From positions 1 to 64,000 of the forward strand of contig CANGBB010000003.1 in assembly GCA_947452065.1 (NCBI GenBank): a DNA stretch of 64,000 nt. Reading direction: 5' to 3'. A program made the position numbers and the translations under genes. Positions within the stretch are counted from its first letter, which is position 1. Each line of letters starts with the position of its first letter. The stretch comes from Gammaproteobacteria bacterium (GTDB taxonomy: Bacteria > Pseudomonadota > Gammaproteobacteria > Steroidobacterales > Steroidobacteraceae). Below are positions 33,645 to 43,900 of the stretch, in pieces. A model generated the notes under the pieces. The model ran no database searches, was not told where the DNA came from, and was given only the letters and a program-made list of their open reading frames with translations.

Positions 33645-36191
33645 TGGTTTCTTGAGACTGCGGGTCGTGGGCGCAGCCTCGAGCGGATTCTCAGGCCAGT
33701 GATGACGCGGATAGCGACCGCGCATGTCTTTTCGCACCTCGGTATAGCTGCTGCGCCAGAAGCCCGCCAGATCCCGGGTGATCTGCACCGGTCGCTGGGC
33801 CGGTGACAAAAGCTTGAAGGTGATTGGCACCGCGCCACCACCGATTCGCGGCGTCTCAGCCAGACCAAAGACTTCGTGCAGCCGTACCGAGATGCATGGC
33901 GCGCTGTCATCTTCGTAATCGATGCGAATGTTCGAGCCGCTGGGCACGCGCTGTTCACGCGGCGCCAGCGCATTGAGCTGCTGACGCTGAGCATGTGTCA
34001 AACGCGCTAGCAGTGCATCGGCAAGCGGCACGCGCATTAGATGATCGCGGCGATTACACCCTTCCAGCCACGGCGCCAGCCAATCACCAACCGTACCGAG
34101 CAGCGATGCATCGTCGCTGGCCGGCCAATCAGCGACATCGCTGCGCCCCAGCCCACGCACGAATTCCATGCGAGCCTGAAGACTGCGGGTGTCGCGATCC
34201 CACGGCAGCGCATCGAGACCGAGTTGTCGAACGCCGTCTAACATTGCAGCCGTGCGCGCTTCCGCTGGAGCATCAACCAGCGCAGATTCATCAATCAGGA
34301 GCGCGCCGAGCCATCGGGCGCGTCGTGCAACAACCACCCCGGCACGCGCGTCCCAGCGCACCTCATCACGCGTCTTGATGCGTGCGGCACATTCACGCAG
34401 CAACTCCGCACGCTCCACCGGTGCTGCGAGTTGGATGCGGGCCTCACGCTCCTGATCATCCAGCGCCGCGACCACGATGAACTCGCTGCGCGCCAGTCCT
34501 GTTGGGTCACGGAACAGTGCGCCGCGGCCGCCGCTGAGCAGGTAGCGGCCCTCGCTGCCAGCGCGACGCTGCCCGATGCGATCGGGAAATGCCGCCAGCA
34601 ACAGCTCTCCCGGCGTGATGTCATCGCCACTGACGTTCACGCCACCGCTATTCGAACTCGCATTTGCCCTCAGGTGTGTACTGCCAGTTCCAGCAAGCTG
34701 CGCATGGAGTCGCTCTGCTGTCTGCTTGACACGCGCCAGCGCTGCGCGATCCACATCCGGCGCACCACCGCGCTTGAGAACCTCGAGACGTGTGCGCAGA
34801 TCCGGATCGCGCGTACCGACCCCTGCGCGCAGCAGATCACGCTCGCTGAGCAGCGCTGCGATCTGGGCGGCGAGTGATTCGGCACCGCTCCCGGCAGCGC
34901 GCATCAACAGATGCGCCAGTCGCGGATGCAGCGGCAGCTGCGCCATCGCCCGGCCACTGGCTGTGATCTGATCACGCGCGTCCAGCGCCTCGAGTTCGCG
35001 CAGCAGTTCGATAGCCTGCTGTTGCATCGGCACGGGCGGGATATCGAGCCAGCGCAGGCGTCCGGCATCACGTGCACCCCATTGCGCCAGCTCAAGCATC
35101 AGCGGTGTGAGATCGGTTTCCAGAATTTCCGCCGGTGTGTGCGCAGCCAGCGTGGCCTGTGCGCCCTCGCTCCAGGTGCGATAGCAGACACCAGGTGCCG
35201 TGCGTCCCGCGCGACCCGCACGCTGAGCCGCCGAAGCACGCGAGATACGGAGCAGTTCCAGCCGACTCATGCCGCTGCCGGGATCAAACAGCGAGCGGCG
35301 TGCAAGACCGGTGTCCACCACGACCGTGATGCCGGGAATTGTGACGCTGGTTTCAGCGATATTGGTGGCGAGTACGATGCGGCGGTCGTGCCGCGCAGCA
35401 TCGTCGAAGACGCGGTCCTGTTCCTCAGCGGTCAGTTCGCCGTATAACGGCAACACGCGCGTGGCCGGCGGCGGATTGTCGGCCAAGGCCTGCTGCACGC
35501 GGCGAATTTCGCCGGCACCGGGCAGGAACATCAGCACATCGCCTGCATTGTCTAGAAGCGCGCGGCGCAGCGTCTGCATCCACAGTACTTCAGGCCGCTC
35601 GACACCACCGGGCAGCAGTGGCAAACCGCGCCCCGTATAGCGGATGTCGACAGGAAAACTGCGACCGGGGACATCCACCACCGGCGCATTCAGCAATGCC
35701 GCGATGCGTTCGCCATCCAGAGTCGCGGACATCACCAAAATACGGAAGTCAGCCTCAATGGTTTCGCGCGCATCAAGTGCCAGCGCCAGCCCCAGATCCG
35801 CGTTGAGGCTCCGCTCATGGAATTCATCGAAGATCACCGCACCGACACCCTCCAGCGCGGGGTCTGTCTGCAGCATGCGTGTCAGCACGCCCTCAGTGAC
35901 CACCTCGATGCGCGTCGCGCGCGAGACGCGCGTATCCAGTCGCATGCGATACCCCACCGTCTCGCCGACGCGCTCGCCGAGCAGCGAGGCCATACGCTGC
36001 GCAACGGCGCGGGCTGCCAGCCGACGCGGCTCGAGCAACAAGAGCTTGCGTCCACGCAGCCAGGATTCCGACAGGATCGCCAGAGGCACCAGCGTACTTT
36101 TGCCAGCGCCGGGCGGTGCCTGCAGTACGACATCGCGATGGGTCGCGAGCGCCGCACGCAGGGGCAGCACGAGTGCGTGCTGTTCGTACAT
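33630..36191 (-). CDS. hrpB: ATP-dependent helicase HrpB
   Basis: A DEAH-box RNA helicase of the HrpB family, 853 residues. Motif I is PPGAGKST (26-33), motif II DEFH at 122-125, motif III VMSATLDG, motif V LATNIAETSVTIPGI, and motif VI QRAGRAGRTAPGVCYR. The HrpB-specific C-terminal domain follows (ending FKLLSPAQRPVQITRDLAGFWRSSYTEVRKDMRGRYPRHHWPENP). Length matches E. coli HrpB (about 810). Cellular role is unclear in most species. It ends 5 bases from the exonuclease gene in the same direction. Confidence 0.95.
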   Translation of the reverse strand: MYEQHALVLPLRAALATHRDVVLQAPPGAGKSTLVPLAILSESWLRGRKLLLLEPRRLAARAVAQRMASLLGERVGETVGYRMRLDTRVSRATRIEVVTEGVLTRMLQTDPALEGVGAVIFDEFHERSLNADLGLALALDARETIEADFRILVMSATLDGERIAALLNAPVVDVPGRSFPVDIRYTGRGLPLLPGGVERPEVLWMQTLRRALLDNAGDVLMFLPGAGEIRRVQQALADNPPPATRVLPLYGELTAEEQDRVFDDAARHDRRIVLATNIAETSVTIPGITVVVDTGLARRSLFDPGSGMSRLELLRISRASAAQRAGRAGRTAPGVCYRTWSEGAQATLAAHTPAEILETDLTPLMLELAQWGARDAGRLRWLDIPPVPMQQQAIELLRELEALDARDQITASGRAMAQLPLHPRLAHLLMRAAGSGAESLAAQIAALLSERDLLRAGVGTRDPDLRTRLEVLKRGGAPDVDRAALARVKQTAERLHAQLAGTGSTHLRANASSNSGGVNVSGDDITPGELLLAAFPDRIGQRRAGSEGRYLLSGGRGALFRDPTGLARSEFIVVAALDDQEREARIQLAAPVERAELLRECAARIKTRDEVRWDARAGVVVARRARWLGALLIDESALVDAPAEARTAAMLDGVRQLGLDALPWDRDTRSLQARMEFVRGLGRSDVADWPASDDASLLGTVGDWLAPWLEGCNRRDHLMRVPLADALLARLTHAQRQQLNALAPREQRVPSGSNIRIDYEDDSAPCISVRLHEVFGLAETPRIGGGAVPITFKLLSPAQRPVQITRDLAGFWRSSYTEVRKDMRGRYPRHHWPENPLEAAPTTRSLKKPPRPR

Positions 36192-36196
36192 GCGCT

Positions 36197-37003
36197 CTAC
36201 CGTGCAGGCAAATCGAGCGTAACGCTGACGGGGCAGTGATCGCTCCCCATGACATCAGCGTGAATCGCCGCGGCTTTTACATGCGAGCGCAACGCCGCAG
36301 AGACCAGCACGTAGTCGATTCTCCATCCGATGTTGCGAGCGCGGGCATTCGCAAAATGGCTCCACCACGAGTAGTGGCCATTGCCTTGAGTAAACATGCG
36401 GAAGGTGTCCACAAAGCCCGCGTCGACCATGGCCTGAAAGCCGGCGCGTTCCTCATCAGTAAACCCCTTCTTGCCGCGGTTAGGCTTCGGGTTGGCCAGA
36501 TCCATCTCGGTGTGCGCAACATTCAGATCACCGCAGAAGATCACTGGCTTCTTCTGCTGAAGCTGCTGGCAGTAGGCCAGAAAAGCCGGATCCCAATGCT
36601 GGTAACGGAGATTGAGTCGACTCAGATCATCCTTGGCATTAGGGGTGTACACCGTCACGACGTAGTAGTCAGGAAACTCTGCAGCGATCACGCGCCCTTC
36701 ATCGCTGCTGTCGCGCTTGAGCTCATCAGCAAAGGTGTAGCGCTCGGCGAAACTGTCTGGCAGACCATTGACCACATCCAGCGGTTCGTGGCGCGAGAAA
36801 ATCGCCGTGCCGGAATAGCCCTTCTTGACGGCGGAATTCCAGTACTCGCGGTAATCAGGCAAGTCGATTTCCGCCTGTCCACGCTCGGCCTTGGTTTCTT
36901 GCAGGCAGAGGATGTCCGGCTGATGCTGCTCAATGAACGGCTGAAAGACGTTCTTGCGGACTACCGCGCGAATACCGTTGACGTTCCAGGAATAGATTTT
37001 CAT
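36197..37003 (-). CDS. xthA: Exodeoxyribonuclease III / AP endonuclease
   Basis: A 268-residue ExoIII-family enzyme that cuts DNA at abasic sites and trims 3' ends in base excision repair. Catalytic features: NVNGIRA at 8-14, the metal Glu36 in LQETK, GDLNVAHTEMD, and the catalytic GSDHCPV near the C-terminus. The ATG at 37003 starts directly at MKIYSWNVNG; the five extra codons upstream are not needed. The sequence is nearer the ExoA/APE1-like branch (WWSHFANARARNIGWRIDY) than E. coli XthA. Confidence 0.93.
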   Translation of the reverse strand: MKIYSWNVNGIRAVVRKNVFQPFIEQHQPDILCLQETKAERGQAEIDLPDYREYWNSAVKKGYSGTAIFSRHEPLDVVNGLPDSFAERYTFADELKRDSSDEGRVIAAEFPDYYVVTVYTPNAKDDLSRLNLRYQHWDPAFLAYCQQLQQKKPVIFCGDLNVAHTEMDLANPKPNRGKKGFTDEERAGFQAMVDAGFVDTFRMFTQGNGHYSWWSHFANARARNIGWRIDYVLVSAALRSHVKAAAIHADVMGSDHCPVSVTLDLPAR

Positions 37004-37004
37004 T

Positions 37005-37382
37005 TCAGTTCCGTGCAAAGACCCAGGCGGCCATCAGCCAGCCGACGATAAGCGACAGACCCCCCAGCGGAGTGACCACGCCCAGCCAGCGCGGTGCGCC
37101 GGCCAATATCAAATACAGACTACCGCTGAAGAGCAGCACGCCCGCGAGCAGCCACGCGCCGGCACGGCGCAGCCATGGTGAGGCGAAACGCTCAGCGGCA
37201 ATACCCATCAGCAGTAGACCCAGCGCGCTGATGAACTGGTAATGCACGGCCGTCTGCAGGACTTCGTAACGATCCACCGGCAGACGCGACTTCAGTGCAT
37301 GCGCACCGAACGCACCAATAATCGTTCCAGAGGCGAGTAGCACGGCACCGGCCACACGCAGTGCGCGCCCCGAGGGACTCAT
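37005..37382 (-). CDS. DUF423 family membrane protein
   Basis: A 125-residue protein with four hydrophobic helices: [62 protein letters not shown] and [21 protein letters not shown]. This is the DUF423 (YgdD-like) pattern, including GAFGAHAL and the HYQF motif. Function is unknown. Its start overlaps the ygiQ stop by 4 bases (ATGA), and it ends just before xthA, forming a ygiQ-DUF423-xthA-hrpB transcription unit. Confidence 0.9.
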   Translation of the reverse strand: MSPSGRALRVAGAVLLASGTIIGAFGAHALKSRLPVDRYEVLQTAVHYQFISALGLLLMGIAAERFASPWLRRAGAWLLAGVLLFSGSLYLILAGAPRWLGVVTPLGGLSLIVGWLMAAWVFARN

Positions 37383-39562
37383 CGTTTGCGGCCGCGCGCT
37401 GCCGGCGCCCGTGGTGTGCGTGGCAACCCGGTGTGCTGAGTTCGCATCGGCTGTTTGGCCGGCGTATCACGCCGCCCAGGCGCAGCACGCTGCCCCTCCG
37501 GTGCAAGCCCGGTGCCTGCCGGCTGCCATGCGGGAATCAGCTGGTGCTTACCCGGTCCAATGAGATCGGCACGACCCATGCGACGCAATGCCTCGCGCAG
37601 CACCGGCCAGTTGTTGGCATCGTGGTAGCGCAGGAACGCCTTGTGCAGACGGCGTTGACGCAGACCTTTGGGGATATACACGGCCTCGCTGCCACGGGTC
37701 ACGCGGCGCAGCGGATTCTTGCCGCTGTGATACATGGCCGTCGCGGTGGCCATTGGCGACGGCAGGAAGGCCTGAACCTGATCGGCACGGAAGCCATTAC
37801 GCTTGAGCCACAGCGCCAACTCGAGCATGTCCTCATCGGTGGTGCCCGGATGGGCGGCGATGAAGTACGGAATTAGATACTGCTCTTTGCCCGCTTCCTT
37901 GGAGTATTTATCGAACAGCAGTTTGAAGCGATCGTAGGTTCCCATGCCGGGCTTCATCATCTTGGAAAGCGGCCCGTCACGCAGATGCTCGGGCGCGATC
38001 TTCAGATACCCGCCCACATGATGCTGAACCAGCTCTTTCACATACTCCGGTGACTCAATCGCCAAGTCATAGCGCACACCGGAACCGATCAACACCTTCT
38101 TGATGCCGGGCAGCTCGCGAGCACGTCGATACAAATGGATCAACGCGCTGTGATCGGTGTTCAGGTTTGGGCAGATACCCGGATAGACACATGATGGACG
38201 ACGGCAGGCACTCTCGATCTCGCGGCTCTTGCAGGCGATGCGATACATGTTAGCCGTGGGTCCGCCGAGATCCGAGATCACGCCCGTGAAACCCGGCACC
38301 GAGTCGCGGATCTTCTCTACTTCGCGAATCACCGAATCCTCGGAACGGTTTTGGATGATGCGACCCTCATGCTCAGTGATCGAGCAGAAGGTGCAACCGC
38401 CAAAGCAGCCACGCTGAATGGCTACCGAAAAGCGAATCATTTTGTAGGCCGGAATATTGGCCTTGCCATAGAACGGATGAGGAATGCGCTGATAGGGCAA
38501 GTCGTAAACCCAGTCCATCTCCGGCGTTGTCAGCGGGATCGGCGGCGGATTGAGCCACACATCCAGATCGCCGTGGCGCTGCACCAGCGCACGCGCATTG
38601 CCGGGATTGGCTTCCAGATGCAGGATGCGCGAAGCATGCGCGTACATCACGCCATCGTCACGCACCTGTTCATAGGAGGGCAGCCGGATCACGCTGTGCG
38701 CGCGCTCCTCGTTTTTCACGCGGCGAACGAAACGGACTACGGTACCGCTATCTGCGGCCGCGGCCGCAGTTGCAGGCTCGTGCGGTGCGCGCGCCGGATC
38801 GGCTGACACTGCTGTGTTCGCATACGGATCGATGGGTGGATTGAGCGGGCCAGGTGCATCGAGATGCGTCGAGTCAATTTCAGTCCAGTCACGATGCACG
38901 TCGCGCCGCACGAACACCGTGCCACGGATGTCCGTCAGCGCACTGATCGGCTCGCCGGCCGCAAGGCGCTGGGCGATCTCCACGATCTGCCGCTCGGCAT
39001 TGCCATAGACCAGCAGATCGGCTTTGGCATCCAGCAGCACTGAGCGCCGCACCTTCTCTGACCAATAGTCAAAGTGCGCAATGCGCCGGAGCGAAGCCTC
39101 AATTCCACCGATGATGATGGGCACATCACGAAACGCCTCACGGGCACGCTGCGCATAGACGATGACCGATCGGTCGGGCCGCTTTCCACCCGTGCCGTCG
39201 GGTGTGTAGGCGTCATCGCTCCGCACCCGCTTGTCGCTGGTGTAGCGATTGACCATGGAATCCATGTTGCCGGCAGTGATGCCGAAGAACAGTCGCGGCG
39301 CGCCCAAAGCCCGGAAGGCATCCGGACTCTGCCAGTCAGGCTGGGCAATGATGCCTACGCGAAGACCCAGCGCCTCCAGAACTCGGCCAACCAATGCCAT
39401 GCCAAAACTGGGGTGATCGACATAGGCATCGCCGGTGACCAGCACCACATCACAGGCGTCCCAGCCCAGCGCCGCCATCTCAGCGCGCGACATGGGAAGG
39501 AAGGGCGCCGGAGCGCGGGACGCCCCTGTGGCGAATGAACGTAAGTCTGGCGCGGTTTGCAC
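37379..39562 (-). CDS. ygiQ: YgiQ family radical SAM protein
   Basis: A 727-residue radical SAM enzyme of the YgiQ family. The N-terminal domain is typical ([43 protein letters not shown]). The iron-sulfur motif [11 protein letters not shown] (CxxxCxxC) is near residues 383-392. It continues with the family block [16 protein letters not shown]. The chemistry and substrate of YgiQ are not established. The tail is basic and low-complexity ([14 protein letters not shown]). Confidence 0.94.
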   Translation of the reverse strand: MQTAPDLRSFATGASRAPAPFLPMSRAEMAALGWDACDVVLVTGDAYVDHPSFGMALVGRVLEALGLRVGIIAQPDWQSPDAFRALGAPRLFFGITAGNMDSMVNRYTSDKRVRSDDAYTPDGTGGKRPDRSVIVYAQRAREAFRDVPIIIGGIEASLRRIAHFDYWSEKVRRSVLLDAKADLLVYGNAERQIVEIAQRLAAGEPISALTDIRGTVFVRRDVHRDWTEIDSTHLDAPGPLNPPIDPYANTAVSADPARAPHEPATAAAAADSGTVVRFVRRVKNEERAHSVIRLPSYEQVRDDGVMYAHASRILHLEANPGNARALVQRHGDLDVWLNPPPIPLTTPEMDWVYDLPYQRIPHPFYGKANIPAYKMIRFSVAIQRGCFGGCTFCSITEHEGRIIQNRSEDSVIREVEKIRDSVPGFTGVISDLGGPTANMYRIACKSREIESACRRPSCVYPGICPNLNTDHSALIHLYRRARELPGIKKVLIGSGVRYDLAIESPEYVKELVQHHVGGYLKIAPEHLRDGPLSKMMKPGMGTYDRFKLLFDKYSKEAGKEQYLIPYFIAAHPGTTDEDMLELALWLKRNGFRADQVQAFLPSPMATATAMYHSGKNPLRRVTRGSEAVYIPKGLRQRRLHKAFLRYHDANNWPVLREALRRMGRADLIGPGKHQLIPAWQPAGTGLAPEGQRAAPGRRDTPAKQPMRTQHTGLPRTPRAPAARGRKR

Positions 39563-39618
39563 CGGGCAATTATAGGCTGCCCCTCCCCCGGGACCGCCTA
39601 CACCGCTACAATTATTTC

Positions 39619-39900
39619 ATGCCAACCTACGAATACCTCTGCGAAAGCAATGGCCGCACGGTCGAAGTCAGCCACAAGATGGCTGAACAGCTGCACACTT
39701 GGGGTGAGCTCTGCGAACGCGCTGGTATCAGTTCCGGTCGCACTGCACCGGCGGCCCCGGTGCGTAAGCTGATCAGTGCCAGCGCGGTGCATAGCGGCAA
39801 GGGCAGCAGCCTGGCCTCTTCCTGCGAAACTACCGGCGCTTGCGACATGGGTGCGGCGATGAGCGGGCCCTGCTGCGGCGGGGGTGTCTGCCCCCACTGA
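39619..39900 (+). CDS. FmdB-like small zinc-ribbon protein, Cys-rich tail
   Basis: A 93-residue protein beginning MPTYEYLCESNGRTVEVSHKMAE, the FmdB-type start. In the classical family a CxxC knuckle sits here; this one keeps only C8 (CESNG). C32 and a Cys-rich tail follow: C69, C75, C85, C86 and C91, ending VCPH. The tail may supply the missing metal ligands. Function unknown. It is divergent from ygiQ with the starts about 56 bases apart. Confidence 0.8.
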   Translation: MPTYEYLCESNGRTVEVSHKMAEQLHTWGELCERAGISSGRTAPAAPVRKLISASAVHSGKGSSLASSCETTGACDMGAAMSGPCCGGGVCPH

Positions 39901-39926
39901 CGCCCCGGCTTCGCCACCGCATCCGT

Positions 39927-40856
39927 TCACATCATGTCTAGGCGCTGCAGGCCAGGCGCATTGGGCCCGGCGGGTGGCATCATCGGTGTGGCGCCAGGCA
40001 TCGACCGCTGCAGCGGCTGATTCTCGGGCTGCGGAATCGTCACGGCCACTTCGATGCGCTTTTTCTGCCTCATGATGTGCAGCTTGGCCGTCTCGCCGGG
40101 GTAATAAGAATCCAGGATCTGGAATGCATGGCCAATACTGGAAGGCATGCGCCCATCAATGTCGAGTAGCACATCACCATCCTGCAGCTTGAAGCGCGCA
40201 TCCTGAGGACCACGCACCACGAGCAGGCCCTTCTCGACGCCAAAATAACTGCCGAGACCAGGGGTGAGATCGACCAGCTGCACACCGCCAAAGCCACCAC
40301 CGGGGCCACGTGTCTCAAAATGGAAGCTTCGCATTGGGTTCTGTGGCATGACACCCGGCAGCGCGGGCAGATTCGGCATGCGCATCCCCGGCAGGTGGCT
40401 GTCAGCCGCAGTCTCCACGACAGTCCTAGGGACGACCTGCGTCTTGGTGATCTTTCCATCGCGGCGATACTCGATAGGGATACCCACACCCGCCTTGGCG
40501 GCGTGCACGATATCGAGCAACTGCTGCTGTGCCGGGTGATCCGCCTCGCCGCGCAAGGCCTTGCCATCGAGTGACACCACGACATCGCCGGCACGCAGGC
40601 CGGCTGCTTCCGCGGCACCGCCCGGGGTGACGTTCAGTACGCGCACGCCCTCACCGCCGGGTCCGGCCTCGCGGATGTCGATGGCCATACCGAGCATTGC
40701 CCGCTGCACCACCGTGCGCACCACCGTCCGCACCTGGGGACCGGGCGCGTCAGGCGCCCCGGCTGGGTTGCGCGGCGCATCCGCGGCCTGCAACGGCAGG
40801 CAGGCCGCCAGACACAAGATCCCAGGCAGTGACCAAGATCCACGAAATCCTTTCAT
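39927..40856 (-). CDS. Periplasmic protein with two PDZ domains
   Basis: A 309-residue secreted protein with a Sec signal peptide (WSLPGILCLAACLPLQAADAP). The ATG at 40856 has GGGAGG 6 nt before it. The first PDZ, about residues 55-145, includes VLNVTPGGAAEAAGLRAGDVVVSLDGKAL. The second, about 180-270, includes VEKGLLVVRGPQDARFKLQDGDVLLDIDGR. No protease domain is present, so this is not DegP/DegS. It is probably an adaptor or substrate-binding protein. The tail is rich in Met and Pro. The partner is unknown. Confidence 0.83.
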   Translation of the reverse strand: MKGFRGSWSLPGILCLAACLPLQAADAPRNPAGAPDAPGPQVRTVVRTVVQRAMLGMAIDIREAGPGGEGVRVLNVTPGGAAEAAGLRAGDVVVSLDGKALRGEADHPAQQQLLDIVHAAKAGVGIPIEYRRDGKITKTQVVPRTVVETAADSHLPGMRMPNLPALPGVMPQNPMRSFHFETRGPGGGFGGVQLVDLTPGLGSYFGVEKGLLVVRGPQDARFKLQDGDVLLDIDGRMPSSIGHAFQILDSYYPGETAKLHIMRQKKRIEVAVTIPQPENQPLQRSMPGATPMMPPAGPNAPGLQRLDMM

Positions 40857-40973
40857 AAAGACCTCCCCCATTCCGCCCCAGATATTTTCAGTTCCTGCTC
40901 CCTTCGAACCCGGCTAGGGCCAAAAGGTTCCACCGTAGGCAGTTTACCCACACACTCATGCGAAACTAACAGA

Positions 40974-43900
40974 ATGTCCGAATTCATCCGGGTGCGCGGT
41001 GCGCGCCAGAACAACCTGCAGAACCTCGACCTCGATCTGCCACTGAACGAGCTGCTGGTGGTCACCGGGGTCTCGGGTTCCGGCAAGTCCTCGCTGGTTT
41101 TCGACACGCTCTATGCGGAGGGCCAGCGCCGCTACGTCGAAACGTTCTCGCCCTACGCCCGTCAATTCCTCGACCGCATGGACAAGCCACAGGTCGATCG
41201 CATCGAAGGCGTCCCGCCCGCCATCGCTATCGACCAGACTAATCCGGTACGCACATCGCGCAGCACCGTCGGCACGATGACCGAAATCAACGATCATCTG
41301 AAGCTGTTGTACGCGCGTGCCGCGACGCTGCATTGCCGCCAATGTAGCGAGACGGTGCGACGAGATGATGCGGGCAGCATCGCCGCTGATCTGCCGCAGC
41401 GCTGCACCGCGCTGTCTGGTATCGGAAATGAGCCGCGTCTGCTCATCTGCTTCCCGGTGCCGGTCCCACCGAAGATGAAGCCGGCCGCGTTGCGCGCGGA
41501 ACTGGAAAAGCAAGGCTACAGCCGCATACACAGCGAGACAGCACGTCAATTCATCGTCGTGCAGGATCGCTTGCGTCTGCGTGCCGACGACCAGGCACGT
41601 TTACTAGAAGCGATTGAGGCAGCCACTCGCGCCGGTCATGGCCGCATCACTGTGCACGTGCTCGACGAGGCGGGTGAAGAGCTGGCCCAGCTCCCCTATT
41701 CCACTGCGCTGCATTGTGCGCCCTGCGACTTGCAGTACGAAGACGCAACGCCGGCACTGTTCTCTTTCAACTCTCCGATCGGCGCCTGTGAGAACTGCAA
41801 AGGCTTTGGCCGCGTGATCGGTATCGACTACGGACTGGTCGTACCTGATGAGACCAAGAGTCTGCGCGGCGGTGCGGTGCGGCCTTGGATGACGCCCTCA
41901 TACAAAGAATGTCACGACGATCTGCTGCGCTTCGGCAAGCTGCGCGGGCTGCCGCTGGATACCCCTTGGCGCGATCTGACTGACACGCAGCGTCGCTGGG
42001 TCATTGATGGCGAAGGTGACTGGAACAAGAAGGTCTGGTACGGCGCGCGGCGCTTCTTCGAATGGCTTGAGACAAAATCCTACAAGATGCATATCCGTGT
42101 GTTGCTGTCCAAGTACCGCAGCTACACGGAATGCCCAGTCTGTCACGGGGCGCGCCTGAAGCCCGACGCCCTGCTGTGGAGACTCGGCGAGCATAATATT
42201 CATGCGCTGACGCTGTTGCCGCTAGACCAGTGCCGCGACTTCATGGCTGCACTTCGTTTGCCAGGCTCACTCGATGAGGCCACTGATCTGGTGCTAGCCG
42301 AAGTTCGTTCGCGACTGCAGTTCCTGTGCGAGGTTGGCTTGGGCTATCTGACCCTCGACCGCCAGTCGCGCACGCTATCCGGCGGCGAAGTGCAGCGCAT
42401 CAACCTCACCACTGCGCTGGGCACTTCTTTGGTGAACACTTTGTTCGTGCTCGATGAGCCATCCATCGGCCTGCATCCGCGTGATATGAACCGCGTGATT
42501 CAGGTGATGCACCGGCTACGCGACGCGGGCAACTCGCTGGTCGTAGTCGAACACGACGCGCAGATCATGGTCGAAGCTGACCGTCTGCTCGATATCGGAC
42601 CCGGCGCCGGCGAACATGGCGGCCGCGTGGTGTGTTTCGATACACCGCAGGCCGTCTGTAGGCATCCCGACTCGCTGACCGGCGCATGGCTCAGCGGGCG
42701 CCGTCATCTGCCACCGGTGCGCGGCACCGGCACACCCGCCAAAGACGCCGGCTCGCTCCGTCTGCTCAATGTTCGCGAACACAACCTGCGCGGTATCGAC
42801 GTGGAGATTCCGCTCGGCCGCATGGTCTGCCTGACAGGCGTGTCCGGCTCTGGCAAGTCGACGCTGGCCCAAGACGTTCTTTACCGCGCGCTGCAAAAGG
42901 CTCATGGAAAACCGGGCGAGACACCGGGTGCACATCGCGTACTGCTGGGCGCAGAACTAATCGATGAAGCCGTGATGATCGACCAGACTCCGATCGGGCG
43001 CACCACGCGCTCCAACCCGGTCAGCCATGTCGGCGCCTTCGATGAGATCCGCAAACTCTTCGCCAACACTGCCGATGCAAAATTGCGGCGCTATACCGCG
43101 GGCACCTTCAGCTTCAACAGTGGCACCGGCCGCTGCCCGGAGTGCAGCGGCAATGGCTTCGAACATGTCGAGATGCAATTCCTCTCTGACGTGTACCTGC
43201 GCTGCGGCAGTTGCGATGGCCGACGCTACCGAGCCGAGACCCTGGAGGTGCGGATCAGCGGCGCTACCGGGCAGAACCTGAATATTGCCGAGGTACTCGA
43301 CCTCACTGTGGCACAGGCCGTCGATTTCTTCGCACGCGCACCACGTGTACTGGCGCGATTGCAACCGCTGGCCGAGGTGGGTCTGGACTATGTGCGTTTG
43401 GGCCAGCCGGTACCCACGCTCTCTGGCGGCGAGGCTCAGCGACTGAAGATCGCTGGCTACCTCGCTGAGGCGGCGCTGAAGACGGGCGAGAAAGGCAAAT
43501 TGCTGCTGTTCGACGAGCCCACCACCGGACTGCACTTCGAAGACATCGCCAAACTGCTGCGTGCCTTCGGCCGACTGCTCGATATCGGCCACTCGTTGCT
43601 TGTCATCGAGCACAACCTCGATGTGATCGCTGCCAGCGACTGGATCATTGATCTGGGCCCGGAAGGCGGACACGGCGGTGGTGCCGTGGTGTGTACCGGC
43701 ACCCCCGAACAGGTGCGCGCACATCTCACATCACACACCGGTCACGCACTGCGACAGCATGCCGGCGGGTTCCAGGTGGCGGAACCGCGATCTCAGCGCA
43801 GCCCGACAGCACGCGGAGCGACCAAAGCGCCAGCAGCTGCCTCACGGCCTGCATCCAATTGCATCGAAATACGCGGCGCACGCGAACACAATCTCCACAA

